From assembly GCA_034440615.1 (NCBI GenBank), contig JAOTOM010005049.1:496001-560000 (forward strand): a DNA stretch of 64,000 nucleotides, read 5' to 3'. Position 1 is the stretch's first letter. The number at the start of each line of letters is the position of its first letter. A model generated the notes under the pieces. The model was given only the letters and a program-made list of their open reading frames with translations, was not told the DNA's origin and ran no database searches. Of this stretch, positions 22,080-34,834 are shown piece after piece. The position numbers were made by a program, and so were the translations under genes. The DNA comes from Ashinkailepas kermadecensis (taxonomy: Eukaryota > Arthropoda > Thecostraca > Neolepadidae).

Positions 22080-24400
22080 GAAACTATTATCGGCACGTCA
22101 GAAACTATTATCGGCAGACAAACAACACCAGGAAGAATCCGAGAGACATTACTTTGGTGCTAATAAGTAATCCCAATGAACATTGAGGCCGGGTAAGGCG
22201 CAGCATTAAAACACAAGGACTATCACCACACGTGAATGCATTGGGGAGCAGGCCACATGTTTCCAAATGCTGGATGCTTAAACCACCTCTGCAATGAATA
22301 AGTCTCACTACACCGACGAGCAGTGATGCAAGATTGCGCAATATCCAGAACATGCCATCGATGTGATTCCACCCACCCGTAGCACATGACACTCTGCCAC
22401 AAGTCACAGGCAAACACAGCTTCTCACCACTGCCAGTAGATGTCTCCACATACCCAGCGGTGTCACGTTCGCCGTTTGCATCGGTCAGACCCGGCAATTA
22501 CCGGGGCTTCAGCGGCCGGGCGCACCACTCATCGCCAGCGCGTCACTCGACAATTATTAATTACCGACTGCCGGAGAAGCCACGGCGGCTGCATCGGTGC
22601 GAACAGTGTCGCACACGCGCTAATTACCGGACACGCGCTAATTACCGGACACGCGCTACACAGGCACGTGGTGCGTCGCCACCGCCGTCACGATGGCTGC
22701 ACACACGTCGAGGCAATGAGTCACACGGCCGGCAACCGAGGCCAGTCGTACTGACGTCGATCACAGGCGGCAGTCAGCTGCACGCCCGCAGCGGGTCTGC
22801 GGCACCTCGCCACCTCCGCAGAGGTGCAAAACCAGGCGTCTCGCCTGCCCTAGCAGGCGACAGAGCTTTGGAATGGCGGCATGATAGGTTGAGACACAAT
22901 ATACTCGCACATCAAATAGCACGAATTACAGTGCAATATTTTAATCAATTATGTGGACACAATTTTACAAGCTTTGAATCTTCTAGTTTAACTTTGACAG
23001 ATGCATAACAAAGCTAAGGAAAACATAATTTAGTGGTAGGATTTTAATGCAACTTCCTCGTGCAATATTACTGAAAATCTGTCGACGTTTATGGGCCGTT
23101 AACACAGTCAGCTGCCGAATTTCCGTCTACCTTTCTGATTTTGCGACAGGGGCTTGAAAGCGTTGATGTGACTGACTGTGGTGCATGTGGTCATGAAAGC
23201 AAGGGGGCACCGTCGGAGGGTTGAACCCCCTCAGGCGGGTGCAAACCTGGCGATGCTCGAAAGACCCAACCGCTCAGAATCACCAATCCGTCGAAAACGT
23301 TTAAAAATTCACATTGCTCAAAAGACTCAACTGCTCACAATCGTCAATCGGTCCAAAACGTTCAAAGCACCCAATTCAAGGCATCATCCTCAACCGGCCA
23401 AACGCGTCTAAAACCTCGATCTCAACAGCACAAACTGATGATTTTACATTGCAGGAATCTGCTCGGTTCGTCGGCCCTTGAGGAAACTCATACTTCAAAT
23501 TGTCGTAGGAGAGGGGGTGGGGGGCTGTGCCTTCAGTCTTAGCCAAACTCGATGGAGGATAACACCTGTTGTGGAAACAAATTGTCCTTTCTTCAATTTT
23601 AGAATTACGGTCACACCGACATAAAAACCGCTGACGCACACCAAAACGCAGTGCTACAAACACGTGATCTATTCTGTTGTACAGCTTGGATTTCCCCTTG
23701 AGAACATTTTTCTGACTCTGAATGCGACAGGTTTGACCGTTCTTTCATTCGTAGGCCATAGGTTATGTATTGCTTTGCACCTGTCTCTCCGATTGGCCTG
23801 CTGCATCCCTCCCTTCTTGAAAAGTCAGCGGGACCTCCTCGGCCGGCCAGCGAAACTTCTTCGGCTGACCTGCGATTCCTCTCCCCGCCCGGCCAACTCC
23901 TTATCGGGGTTGATACACCTTCTCAGAAGGTACGTGGGACCCCGGCTGACCTGTGATACCTCTCCCCGCCCACACCTTGGCGATCCCGAGGGTCGGGTCA
24001 GCATGGCGCAGTCAGGCCTCTTCTGCAGGACCCCCCTGCGCTGAACAAACGCTTTGTTGGCCTGGAATCGCGGCGTGGATTTGCTTCATATGATAGTTAT
24101 AAATCTAGGGCTTTAACGTACATTATATATGCAGTACCGGTATTATCTTGATTTATACTTGATAATGAGCTAGTACCTATTGGTTGAATTGCTCATTTGA
24201 AGGATTTAAAGGACAATGTAGCCTTAAGTACGCGACTTTCCATGTACATGGGTAATTTCTCCGTTGGTGACACAATGACAAGGAAAGAAATACATAATTC
24301 AATAAATAAAATCAATAAAAATTCCCCGGCCGACCTTCCGACAGCTCCCACAACAGACATGAGACATGCTCAATATTCATCCCCGCCGTACGGGAGGCAT
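22080..24400. other. Intron DNA; no gene recognised
   Basis: The first 800 bases are GC-rich, with three 20-bp units CGCTAATTACCGGACACGCG at 22617-22658. At 23215-23400 two diverged copies of GAAARACYCAACYGCTCA...CGTTYAAA sequence occur. At 23830-24020 a CTCCCCGCCC/GGCTGACCTG pair is duplicated. The last 350 bases are AT-rich. Confidence 0.5.
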
Positions 24401-24549
24401 GTGCCTCCTCCTCAGTCAGCCTGGGTCAGCTTCCAGCCAGGCCGACGGCAGTGGCACGGGGCCCGTTCCCCATGCTGGCCAGCCAGCCTGCAGCGTGTCA
24501 TGTGGTGCGGTCCGGGTGACCCGAGTATGACTCATCGGCGCCACCGCCA

Positions 24550-24845
24550 TGGATCGAGTCGTGAGGCGGCCAGCACGTGGCCGGCCCAGCGGTCGGCGGG
24601 TCAGACACTGTGGTGGCGCCGGGGACACCGAGTCGTGAGGCGGCCAGCACGTGGCCGGCCCAGCGGTCGGCGGGTCAGGCACTGTGGTGGCGCCGGGGAC
24701 ACACACCGAGTCGTGAGGCGGCCAGCACGTGGCCGGCCCCGCGGTCGGTGGGTCAGACACTGGTGGCGCCGGGGACACACACAGAGTCGTGAGGCGGCCA
24801 GCACGTGGCCGGCCCCGCAGTCGGCGGGTCAGACACTGGTGGCGC
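24550..24845. repeat. ~74 bp minisatellite, four units
   Basis: Units contain GAGTCGTGAGGCGGCCAGCA, CGTGGCCGGCCC and GGTCAGACACTG...GGTGGCGCCGGGG. Confidence 0.9.
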
Positions 24846-24897
24846 CGAGGCACGTACGGCCTGCCGAGGTGTGCACTGTGCCCCGTGCAGGCAACCA

Positions 24898-25135
24898 CAA
24901 GCCATCAGCAGCTGCCAGACCAGTGTCACCAGTCACCAACACATGCCATCAATAGCTGCCAGACCGGTGTCACCAGTCACCAACACATGCCATCAGCAGC
25001 TGCCAGACCGGTGTCACCAGTCACCAACACATGCCATCAGCAGCTGCCAGACCGGTGTCACCAGTCACCAACACATGCCATCGGCAGCTGCCAGACCGGT
25101 GTCACCAGTCACCAACACATGCCCACCGGTGTCAC
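24898..25135. repeat. 44-bp minisatellite, five units
   Basis: Units of CAGCAGCTGCCAGACCGGTG followed by TCACCAGTCACCAACACATGCCAT, nearly identical. Confidence 0.92.
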
Positions 25136-25139
25136 CAGC

Positions 25140-26400
25140 CTGCAGAAACACAACTAGCTGCCACGCTGCCAACACGCTGACTCGCAAGTGTCGCTTGTAT
25201 AGCATCATCAATGCCACCAGCTATCAATGCCATCAGCTATCACAGATTATCCCCAGCCTCCGCAGACCACGTCAGCTCTCACCGGCGACTACCATTCGTC
25301 ACAGATGGCTGTCACACGTCAGACTTTTTTCCTTTCTTTTTTAACTGTTTTCCCTTTTTTCCCCATTTATTTCACTGCGAACACATCACAGGGCAACATT
25401 ACTTAACCAGTCATCAAGAACGTCGCACGTCACAATCGACGCCCCAGTTAACCACCGTTGACCCACAGTGGAGCCCCACAGCCGCCACAGCCGCCACAGA
25501 CAGCTGGTCGGCAATCACGGTCGACGGCACGACAGACGCTAACCCGACATGACCGGCGGCCCGCAGTGAGCCGGAGCTACGGAGGAAATTCGGTCTGGCC
25601 ATGGACGGTCAAGCCACCGCGTGGATCTGGCCCTGCGCCTTGCACCAACAAACTGGATGTGTGTCGCACATGCAACACGCCGGTAAGCTGAGGTATCCCA
25701 GCAGAGTCAGATCAATGCAACTCGGATCCAGTCAACACTAGGGTTGGATTTGTGCTTTGGAATCCTGGATGTGGAGAGAAACATTGTTGGGTAATTTAAT
25801 TTGGAGGGTATTTTTTTTCAAACCCGTGACATCAGGATGCACTTGCCATTGAATCTTGACCACTTTGTCAAAGAGCAGTTCATTGTCAAACAGCACCCTT
25901 CAACCTCCAAATGAGAAAAATGAAAGGATAATTGTTTAAGATAATGTTCTCCATGCCAAAAACCCACCAACAGCCTATTACTCCAACCCTGAAGTGGGGT
26001 CAACCATATATAAATGTATGATGAAGAAATTCCCGCAGAGAAATCTGTCCAAAACTGTGGCACAGGAATACGAACAATACATTCACCACAGGCACAAAGT
26101 GAATTATTTGCATTTATTTATTGTCACTGTTGCGCCAGAAACAACAAACCAGGAATGAAATAATCTATGATATCTCAGGCGCTTTATTACCTTTTCGCTA
26201 CTTCTCAGTGTCAGGGGCAAAAATTAAACCAACTCTTCCAAGAATGTTTATAGTCATTTAATTTATTGTTGGTAAATACAAAAAAAAACAGTACATAGAG
26301 GTAAAATTGTTGGCCATAAACATGTCAGTATATTGTGAGATAACACACAACCTGTTACTTTGCTTTGATTCCAGCAAGAGGAAAGGTGAGCGAGCCTACC
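25140..26400. other. Intron DNA; no gene recognised
   Basis: GC-rich to about 25690, then AT-rich. A short run of A at 26279-26289. I see no supported exon. Confidence 0.5.
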
Positions 26401-26438
26401 CCCGTGCATCTATGTAAAAAGGTTTATATAAACCACTC

Positions 26439-26805
26439 GACCCGACTCGACCCGACTCGACCCGACTCGACTCGACTCGACCCGACTCGACTCGACCCGA
26501 CCCGACCCGACCCGACCCGACCAGACCCGACCCGACCCGACCCGACCCGACCCGACCCGACCCGACCCGACCCGACCCGACCCGACCCGACCCGACCCGA
26601 CCCGACACGACACGACACGACACGACACGACACGACACGACACGACACGACACGACACGACACGACACGACACGACACGACGACACGACACGACACGATC
26701 CGACGACACGACACGACACGACCCGACACGACACACGACCCGACACGCCGACCCGACCGACCCGACCACGACACGACACGACACGACACGACACGACACG
26801 ACACG
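26439..26805. repeat. Pentanucleotide array: (ACCCG)n then (ACACG)n
   Basis: About 30 units of CCCGA with CTCGA and CAGA variants change at about 26605 to about 18 units of CACGA, then a mixed tail. The minus strand is (TCGGG)n/(TCGTG)n; its closely spaced GGG runs could form G-quadruplexes. Open frames in all readings are by-products. Confidence 0.97.
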
Positions 26806-26839
26806 ACCGCCTGCTTGTGTGGCAACTTCCCACGTCTAG

Positions 26840-27515
26840 TCAACGCGTCAAGCCACTTATGGTAACCTGAAGTCTATTCCCTACGAGTTTCCCACAAGAT
26901 GGCCGCTATAGTTAGCTCACAAATTATCTGCTAACAACGGTATGTTATCATGACTACAGCACGGAAACCTCGAAAGATAATATATGGGTGGGGGGGAAAA
27001 TCCGTGTTGTATTACTGCCACACCACGGCATGCAGTGCCGTGACAAGTAGGAAAGAAGCGGACAATCGGATCGGGGGTGGGAAAAACGGTCGGCAGAGAG
27101 AATGTAGTCTCAATCATATAACAATTAGTCATAATCACATCGATGTGGATTAGTTGCGCTCAGTAAGCGAAGTGAAATGAATCGAGTCTCCCGCAGTCTG
27201 CCGCACTGGCATGCATAGTGAGTGGGCGAGATGCAGGACACGTGGCTTTCAATGTTGCAATGACAGGTGTGACGAGCGACGTGGCCTGTGCAGCAACGCC
27301 TGGCAGGCACGACGAGCGACGTGACCGACGTCGCAACGCCCGCCAGTTAATATTGACCGATTGCGCTTTTATCACGACTTCACTCGCAAGCACGTTTTTA
27401 CCGACGGCTGGCGACAAAGAGAATCAGCCCGAACAATCGTTGCAAGAGGTGAACTGGGCACACACCTGAAGCAAAACAAATACGCGTATCGCTGTATCGC
27501 TGTCCTTCGCCGAAA
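26840..27515. other. Spacer between the pentanucleotide array and the 104-bp array
   Basis: Mixed sequence. A small duplication of GTGWCGAGCGACGTG with CGCAACGCC lies at 27255-27340. No gene recognised. Confidence 0.45.
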
Positions 27516-29360
27516 GGACACAGCCGAGACAAGGCTAGGGGAGTGGTGATGGAGACTGGTCTGCAGCGGCCGGGCGTCGGGCCGTGTTGTCGTCCAGCGG
27601 CCGCCAACGTCAGCCAGTAGGACACAGCCGAGACAAGGCTAGGGGAGTGGTGGTGGAGACTGGTCTGCAGCGGCCGGGCGTCGGGCCGTGTTGTCGTCCA
27701 GCGGCCGCCAACGTCAGCCAGTAGGACACAGCCGAGACAAGGCTAGGGGAGTGGTGGTGGAGACTGGTCTGCAGTGGCCGGGCGTCGGGCCGTGTTGTCG
27801 TCCAGCGGCCGCCAACGTCAGCCAGTAGGACACAGCCGAGACAAGGCTAGGGAGTGGTGGTGGAGACTGGTCTGCAGCGGCCGGGCGTCGGGCCGTGTTG
27901 TCCAGCGGCCGCCAACGTCAGCCGTAGGACACAGCCGAGACAAGGCTCGGGGAGTGGTGGTGGAGACTGGTCTGCAGCGGCCGGGCGTCGGGCCGTGTTT
28001 GTCCAGCGGCCGCCAACGTCAGCCAGTAGGACACAGCCGAGACAAGGCTGGGAGTGGTGGTGGAGACTGGTCTGCAGCGGCCGGGCGTCGGGCCGTGTTG
28101 TCGTCCAGCGGCCGCCAACGTCAGCCAGTAGGACACAGCCGAGACAAGGCTGGGGAGTGGTGGTGGAGACTGGTCTGCAGCGGCCGGCGTCGGGCCGTGT
28201 TTGTCCAGCGGCCGCCAACGTCAGCCAGTAGGACACAGCCGAGACAAGGCTGGGGGTGGTGGTGGACTGGTCTGCAGCGGCCGGGCGTCGGGCCGTTTTC
28301 GTCCAGCGGCCGCCAACGTCAGCCAGAGGACACAGCCGAACAAGGCTGGGGAGTGGTGGTGGAGACTGGTCTGCAGCGGCCGGGCGTCGGGCCGTGTTGT
28401 CGTCCAGCGGCCGCCAACGTCAGCCAGTAGGACACAGCCGAGACAAGGCTAGGGGAGTAGTGGTGGAGACTGGTCTGCAGCGGCCGGGCGTCGGGCCGTG
28501 TTGTCGTCCAGCGGCCGCCAACGTCAGCCAGTAGGACACAGCCGAGACAAGGCTCGGGGAGTGGTGGTGGAGACTGGTCTGCAGCGGCCGGGCGTCGGGC
28601 CGTGTTGTCCAGTGGCCGCCAACGTCAGCCAGTAGGACACAGCCGAGACAAGGCTAGGGGAGTGGTGGTGGAGACTGGTCTGCAGCGGCCGGGCGTCGGG
28701 CCGTGTTGTCGTCCAGCGGCCGCCAACGTCAGCCAGTAGGACACAGCCGAGACAAGGCTCGGGGAGTGGTGGTGGAGACTGGTCTGCAGCGGCCGGGCGT
28801 CGGGCCGTGTTGTCGTCCAGCGGCCGCCAACGTCAGCCAGTAGGACACAGCCGAGACAAGGCTCGGGGAGTAGTGGTGGAGACTGGTCTGCAGCGGCCGG
28901 GCGTCGGGCCGTGTTGTCGTCCAGCGGCCGCCAACGTCAGCCAGTAGGACACAGCCGAGACAAGGCTCGGGGAGTGGTGGTGGAGACTGGTCTGCAGCGG
29001 CCGGGCGTCGGGCCGTGTTGTCCAGCGGCCGCCAACGTCAGCCAGTAGGACACAGCCGAGACAAGGCTAGGGGAGTGGTGGTGGAGACTGGTCTGCAGCG
29101 GCCGGGCGTCGGGCCGTGTTGTCGTCCAGCGGCCGCCAACGTCAGCCAGTAGGACACAGCCGAGACAAGGCTCGGGGAGTGGTGGTGGAGACTGGTCTGC
29201 AGCGGCCGGGCGTCGGGCCGTGTTGTCCAGCGGCCGCCAACGTCAGCCAGTAGGACACAGCTGAGACAAGGCTAGGGGAGTGGTGGTGGAGACTGGTCTG
29301 CAGTGGCCGGGCGTCGGGCCGTGTTGTCGTCCAGTGGCCGCCAACGTCAGCCAGTAGCTA
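27516..29360. repeat. ~104 bp minisatellite, about 18 units
   Basis: The landmark GGACACAGCCGAGACAAGGC recurs every 98-105 bp. Units also contain GGTGGTGGAGACTGGTCTGC, AGCGGCCGGGCGTCGGGCCG and CGGCCGCCAACGTCAGCCAG. Small indels of 1-5 bases (for example the presence or absence of TCG after GTTG) mark sub-types that alternate along the array, suggesting past homogenisation. Confidence 0.95.
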
Positions 29361-29368
29361 CGCGCTGG

Positions 29369-29369
29369 T

Positions 29370-29400
<31 letters not shown>
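29369..29400. repeat. (CGG)n trinucleotide run
   Basis: About ten uninterrupted CGG/GGC units directly at the end of the 104-bp array. Confidence 0.95.
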
Positions 29401-29402
<2 letters not shown>

Positions 29403-29594
29403 TGGGGGAGCGGCCACCGCCAACGCTGCGGCGAAGAGGGCGGCCTGCAGCCTGCACTCTGCACCACGTGACGGCGGCCGGCGCCAGCGGCTGTGGTCAC
29501 GTGACGCACGCGTCGCCAGGGTGCGGGCTACACGTGCCGGCCACATGTGGCCGACGTGACGCAATACAGGCGTCCGCCGCAGCCGGCACCTCGG

Positions 29595-30030
29595 CCCAAC
29601 ACTGAGCACAGCTCGGCCCGACACTGAGCACACCTCGGCCCGACACTGCGCACAGCTCGGCCCGACACTGAGCACACCTCGGCCCGACACTGCGCACAGC
29701 TAGGCCCGACACTGCGCACAGCTCGGACCAACACTGAGCACAGCTCGGCCCGACACTGCGCACAGCTCGGCCCGACACTGCGCACAGCTAGGCCCGACAC
29801 TGCGCACAGCTCGGCCCGACACTGCGCACAGCTCGGCCCGACACTGAGCACACCTCGGCCCGACACTGCGCACAGCTAGGCCCGACACTGCGCACAGCTC
29901 GGCCCGACATTGCGCACAGCTCGGACCAACACTGAGCACACCTCGGCCCGACACTGCGCACAGCTCGGCCCGACACTGAGGACACCTCGGCCCGACATGA
30001 GCACACCTCGGCCTGACATTGAGCACGGCT
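29595..30030. repeat. 22-bp minisatellite, about 19 units
   Basis: Units of CAGCTCGGCCCGACACTGCG with CA, alternating with ACCTCGGCCCGACACTGAGC forms. Several overlapping minus-strand frames (Ser/Gly/Arg/Cys-rich) are repeat by-products. Confidence 0.93.
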
Positions 30031-30184
30031 TGGCTCCGCGGGACGTGTCGGCTCTGTCGGTCGAGTCGCCGCGACAGCTCCGAATGCCGCCCCGATCACC
30101 ACCCAAGACCCGAGCACGACCGACCGTCAAGCAAACCAACTGGGGTTAGGTCTGATGCTGGCGGCAACAAGCAGCAAGGATCGT

Positions 30185-30275
30185 TGCTACAGGTGGCAAA
30201 CGTAAAAACCGAAAGGTCGGTTAAAATAGTTTTAAGGCCGGCAGGCTTTTTGACCGGTGCTGGGATATACACCAG
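30185..30275. repeat. Dispersed ~100 bp repeat, copy 1 (forward)
   Basis: AGGTGGCAAACGTAAAAACC ... TTTTTGACCGGTGCTGGG resembles 54346-54440 in the same orientation, and the complements of 32890-32997 and 58200-58295. The shared parts are GGTGGCAAAT at one end and GACCGGTC-type palindromes inside. Confidence 0.6.
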
Positions 30276-30279
30276 GCTT

Positions 30280-32885
30280 TTGATCAGTCTTTTGCGAGCT
30301 CATGGTAGAATATTTGCACATAATACAAATATTAGTATCCCGTTGAGTTAGGTAATTGTGGTCATAAACATGCCCCATCAGCGGCGGATCCAGTGATGGG
30401 CCGAGAGCATGTGCTCACCCGCCCGATAGACATGCGGTGACCCTTCGGGACGCCCGAGTAAACCCTCACCCCGCTTCACACTCAACAAATGTCGCAGTCG
30501 ATGGCGCCCCTCAGAGTAGGCCTTGTTCCATCACTTCTCTTGATGGAACAAGCGCACCCCCCCCCCAGATCAAAATTCCTAGATTCGCCCCTGTGTCACA
30601 TGCTAGCACATTCACACAACATTAAAATCACATTCATGGTTTGTACACAAGATATATATTACAATACAATTTCAGACTTTCCAAATTACTGCCCAAATTG
30701 TGTTCAGAAATTGGGCTCGTACCAACCTACCCTACCGTTTTAGTGATATTTAAATTTGACATCAAATACGACTTAGCTTGAAATTTCGCTCCTTGACATT
30801 ACAACACCTTGAACGATACAACAGCATTGCATGGCATAATATATTGGGTCAACAGGAACGGAAGCACAACTGGTGAATTGATACGCCATTGGCCAAGCAC
30901 AGTGTTAAAATAATGGTTTTTCGTTAGGTGTGAGATGTCGAAACGAGCACAGTAGGATGTCGAAATTTATCATGGAATCACTGTCACTTCAAATGCTTTT
31001 GATGTCTTTCAGACTCAAATTTGAGACAATGGTGTGCTTATGACTGTACCTTCATCAGTTGTTTTCAGATTCATAATTTAGGAAGAGCTATATTCAGGAT
31101 AACGAGAAAAAAAACCTATTCTATACACTGGTGCTGTATGCCATATCGCATTATGGATATGGTCCCTTTACCTGAAATTGCATTGCGAAATGTTCGTGGA
31201 GATCTCGATAATCCCTTAACGAGAGCATGATCATGATACTTACAAACGAGGTACAGTTAGAAAGGAGACACGAAGACTTCATAAGCACGCATCAAGAAGC
31301 AGGATGTCGATACTTCCCTGGAGAAGGATGTCGATTGAGTGTTCAGAAAGTGGTATATTCCACCCTATTTTACGAATAATTAAACACTGGCCAAGCATGT
31401 GTGCATACTGCACCTACCTATAATGCACAGAAGCACAAACTCACAAACATCGGTGATCTGTCAATTTTTGGAGGCTTTTGCCAAGCTTAAGTGCCATCAA
31501 CAGCACAGATATCCAAACTTGAAAACATCAGTAGCCTGCCATTGTGTGGGCGGTCTCTTGGCATGTCCGATATCACCACGATCACCAGTGTGGCAGTCCC
31601 ACAGTTGAATGAAATCATAAGTAAACTCAGGAAGACGCAAAGTTAACAGCGTATGACGCATACGACTCGCAAGATACCTCTAGGCTACCCAGGCTCATGT
31701 CATCTCCTAATCTTGCATACGTCCAGGCATATCGGTCACGTCACGCCAAGGCGCTTCTATGATTGGTCATCAAGAACATGCATAATGTAGGAATATTTAA
31801 TAAGCAACAACAGAATGAAACATTAATTTCCAAATTGCAACAATATTCAATGTATTCATTAATATTAGCATCTAATAATGTCACCTATAAATTACTTTAC
31901 ATATAATTTAAATTACATGTAATATGTAAGTGCTGTAATATGTATATGCACATATACACATTACATTTAACAATCAGGTGGAATGTCGTATATATCTGAC
32001 CAACCAACCAGAGAGATCTCCAGATTCTAGGGGGTTATAGATCCCGCGCTGGTAAGAGCTCCCAAACTTTCCTATCCGCCCCCCACCCTCAGTCCAAAAA
32101 CAAGATTGTCAGATTCTGGAAACTTCTTTAATACCCTAATAGGTCTCGAACTCCGAGTGATTTTCAACCTTCAAATTCATATCAAGAATTTTGCACCTTG
32201 CCCCCTCAAAATTGTTCAGTAGGAGGAGGAAATTAAAGAAGACAAATTCAGGAATATTATCTTATCAAGCAACCTGTCCAAGTGGAATATTTTCGTTTCA
32301 TGTTAATGTTTTCAGCTAAGCGAGAAAATGCACCCCAAGCGGATATCTACATTGAACCATGATAGAAACGAGTGAATGTCCAATGATGATACAACACAGA
32401 CGTGACATCCGGCGCACACATGCCTAAACATAGCCAGTACTTAAAGTACCTTGACAAATTGAACGTACGACATTACATATATGACTGCAGCGTGACATAC
32501 CATGCTCATATAAATTTTGTTTAATAGCTGGTTGAAAATAGCCAATTTTGTTTTACTATCCCTTGTCTTGGACACATCTGACAAGAATTAACCATGCTAT
32601 TTTATCAAATATGCGTCGGTAATTAGTTTGCCATATGTGACAACAAAGTTCTTGTCATAGACACTCAATGAGTTCGAAGATATTTCCTCAAAAGTTTGCT
32701 GAGATATTTGACAAGTGAATTGTTGAAAATTGAAAATTATCAAAGCAAAGTGGAATATTAGTGAACAACTTGCGACATAATATTATCATAGGTTGCTATT
32801 GTTGGTAATTTTGTCTTCATTTAAGTAATACAAACAGAAATAAAGAAAAACAAAAAGCAATGGTTTTGTCTTGCATGCGCACAAA
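30280..32885. other. AT-rich intron DNA; no gene recognised
   Basis: C-run at 30559-30568. Between 31800 and 31980 the sequence is strongly AT-rich with ACATATAATTTAAATTACAT and AATATGTAAG/AATATGTATA repeats. Stops are frequent in every frame. Confidence 0.5.
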
Positions 32886-32889
32886 TACG

Positions 32890-32997
32890 CCGGTCTTTTG
32901 ACTGAGCTTCACTGCTGACCGGGCTCAAATCAGGTCTGGTCAGATCAGACCGGCCGGATCCGGGCTCGGTACTAAAGTTGTAGATATTTGCCAACTC
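32890..32997. repeat. Dispersed ~100 bp repeat, copy 2 (reverse)
   Basis: GACCGGGCTCAAATCAGGTC, CAGACCGGCCGGATCCGGGC and a terminal AGATATTTGCCAACTCTGATCA match the order seen at 58200-58300. Confidence 0.65.
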
Positions 32998-32999
32998 TG

Positions 33000-33540
33000 A
33001 TCATGGCGCCTAACTGGCCTACTGTTGATACAATTGTGTTGCTCGGCCGACATATTTTGAAGTTCAAAAGCTCATCTACTCAGCTAGCTTTGTATTTTAA
33101 TCTGGTAGCTTTCCAAGGTATTTACTTCCTTCATCGGTCCTGGAACACGTTAGAATACGCCATCAAACTAAAATAAATGGCTGGTTGAGTGAATTAAGCT
33201 CATAAACTTGACAATTGGCACACCTATCCGTGATAAGTACTCCATGATATGCTCCATTCACAAAATGAAAAAAATCAGCAGATTGCCAATGCCGCAGGCT
33301 AGAGATAGCAAAGCCCCACTATGGCATCTACGGCCAAAACAGTCGCGCCCTTCGGGTAACCATGGATTGACTTTAATTGGTTTGATCGATCGTAGAAGCA
33401 TTACCACTGATCACGGCTCATTCGGGTCAATTTGACGGTGTCTGTGGTGGCTATTTTCGGAGCCGGGAGACGGCCGGCTCGAGGGAGAGATTCCCGAACC
33501 AGCCGCTGCGGGCCCGCGGGCGCCAGCGCGCTACAACTAC
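33000..33540. other. Intron DNA; nothing recognised
   Basis: AT-rich to about 33440, then a GC-rich edge leading into the 25-bp array. Confidence 0.45.
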
Positions 33541-33544
33541 CGAT

Positions 33545-33965
33545 GCGGAAGAGCTCAGCCGATCACAGCTGGACCGAGCTCAGCCGATCATAACTAGACC
33601 GATCTCAGCCGACCACAGCTGGACCCAGCTCAGCCGATCACAACTGGGCCGAGTTCAGCCGAGCACAGCTGGACCGAGCTCAACCGATCACAACTGGACC
33701 GAGCTCAGCCGATCACAACTGGGCCGAGTTCAGCCGATCACAGCCGGAACGAGCTCAACCGATCACAACTGAACCGAGCTCAGTCGATCACAACTGGACC
33801 GAGCTCAGCTGAGCTACGCCGAGCCAAGCTCAGCAGACGAAAGCCGAGTTCAACTCAACAAAGCTCAGCGGAACAGTGCCGAAACGAGTTGGGCGATCAC
33901 GAGCTGAAATGAGTTGAGTTGGACCGAGTGAGGTCGACTGGCTCCGAATCGAGGGCCGGGCCGAG
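33545..33965. repeat. 24-25 bp minisatellite next to the LD2 exon donor
   Basis: About twelve units of GAGCTCAGCCGATCACAACT with GGACC, decaying to shorter CGAGT/GCTGAGC forms as they approach the exon 3 donor at 33985/33984. Confidence 0.88.
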
Positions 33966-33984
33966 CCGAGCTGAGCATGCTCAC

Positions 33985-34141
33985 CTGGTTGCTGGATATA
34001 GCTGCCGTTGTATCTGGCCTCGTTCAGGTCGCACAGCAGGGTGTCCAGCTCCTGCAGGTTGCCACCGACAGGGGGCCGGTACTCGGGCGACGACTCCCCG
34101 CCGTACCGCTTCGTCTCAGTCACCGTCTCCGAGTACATGTT
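33985..34141 (-). CDS. Paxillin exon 3: YxxP site and LD2 motif
   Basis: The exon is bounded by acceptor CGCTGTTGCAG|AAC and donor CCAG|GTGAGC. It begins in phase 0, as exon 2 requires, and ends with one base of a split codon that exon 4 completes to Asp. It encodes 52 codons. Near residue 21 is EYRPP, a YxxP motif of the Crk-SH2-binding type, followed by NLQELDTLLCDLNEARY, a textbook LD2. LD2 is a main FAK/vinculin-binding site in paxillin. Immediately past the donor the intron runs into a 25-bp tandem array (33545-33835). Confidence 0.92.
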
Positions 34142-34679
34142 CTGCAACAGCGGTAGCCCATACGTGACGTTGCTGCTTCAGACATATGCCGTGCAATACT
34201 GGGTGGTTGGATATTTTGCAAAGATAAAGAGCATGTTTAAATCGCAACACCTGCCACCTCTGCGCAATACCTGTCCGTCTACGCCATGGGGTTTTCACAC
34301 GGGAACATTTACCTCTGGTGGGCACGAGGCTTTCAATGGGGAATAAATAAACAGTGCTACACGTTAATAGCAGAGTTGTGGCGTGGCTGGTTGAGGGCCA
34401 AGTGACCAGATCTCCCTTCCGTAGCAACGGTGTCGCTTTAAAATTGGACCCACGAGTCTTCGAGGCCATTTATCGATAGACACACACTTCCAGAACATCG
34501 AGAAGCCTCGCGTATGGATAATACGCCTGATGTACCACCATATTTTGTGTGGGAGCGGTAATTTAAACATGTGACTAGTGAAAGCTAAATGACCCAAAGG
34601 ACGGGAAGGACTCTGCTCTAGATAAGAGTGCCTGATAACTACCATAATTAATAGGCTAACGCGTACTTTTTGCAGTTGG

Positions 34680-34820
34680 CACTGAATCACTGGTCTGTCC
34701 GGCAGACCTGACCGGACCACTGGTCTGTCCAGCAGACCTGACCGAACCACTGGTATGTCCAGCAGACCCGACCGAACCACTGGTCTGTCGAGCAGACCTG
34801 ACCGAGCCACTGGTCTGTCC
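34680..34820. repeat. 30-bp minisatellite, five units
   Basis: Units of GACCGAACCACTGGTCTGTC with CAGCAGACCT. It keeps the frame of the candidate exon at 34835-34930 open (VRSAGQTSGS per unit). Confidence 0.9.
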
Positions 34821-34834
34821 GACTCTGCCATCAC

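Noticed and set aside
20945..22186. 413-codon plus-strand frame
   Set aside because: It runs antisense through the 24-bp, 36-bp and 48-bp arrays around the paxillin LD3 exon and has no recognisable domain.
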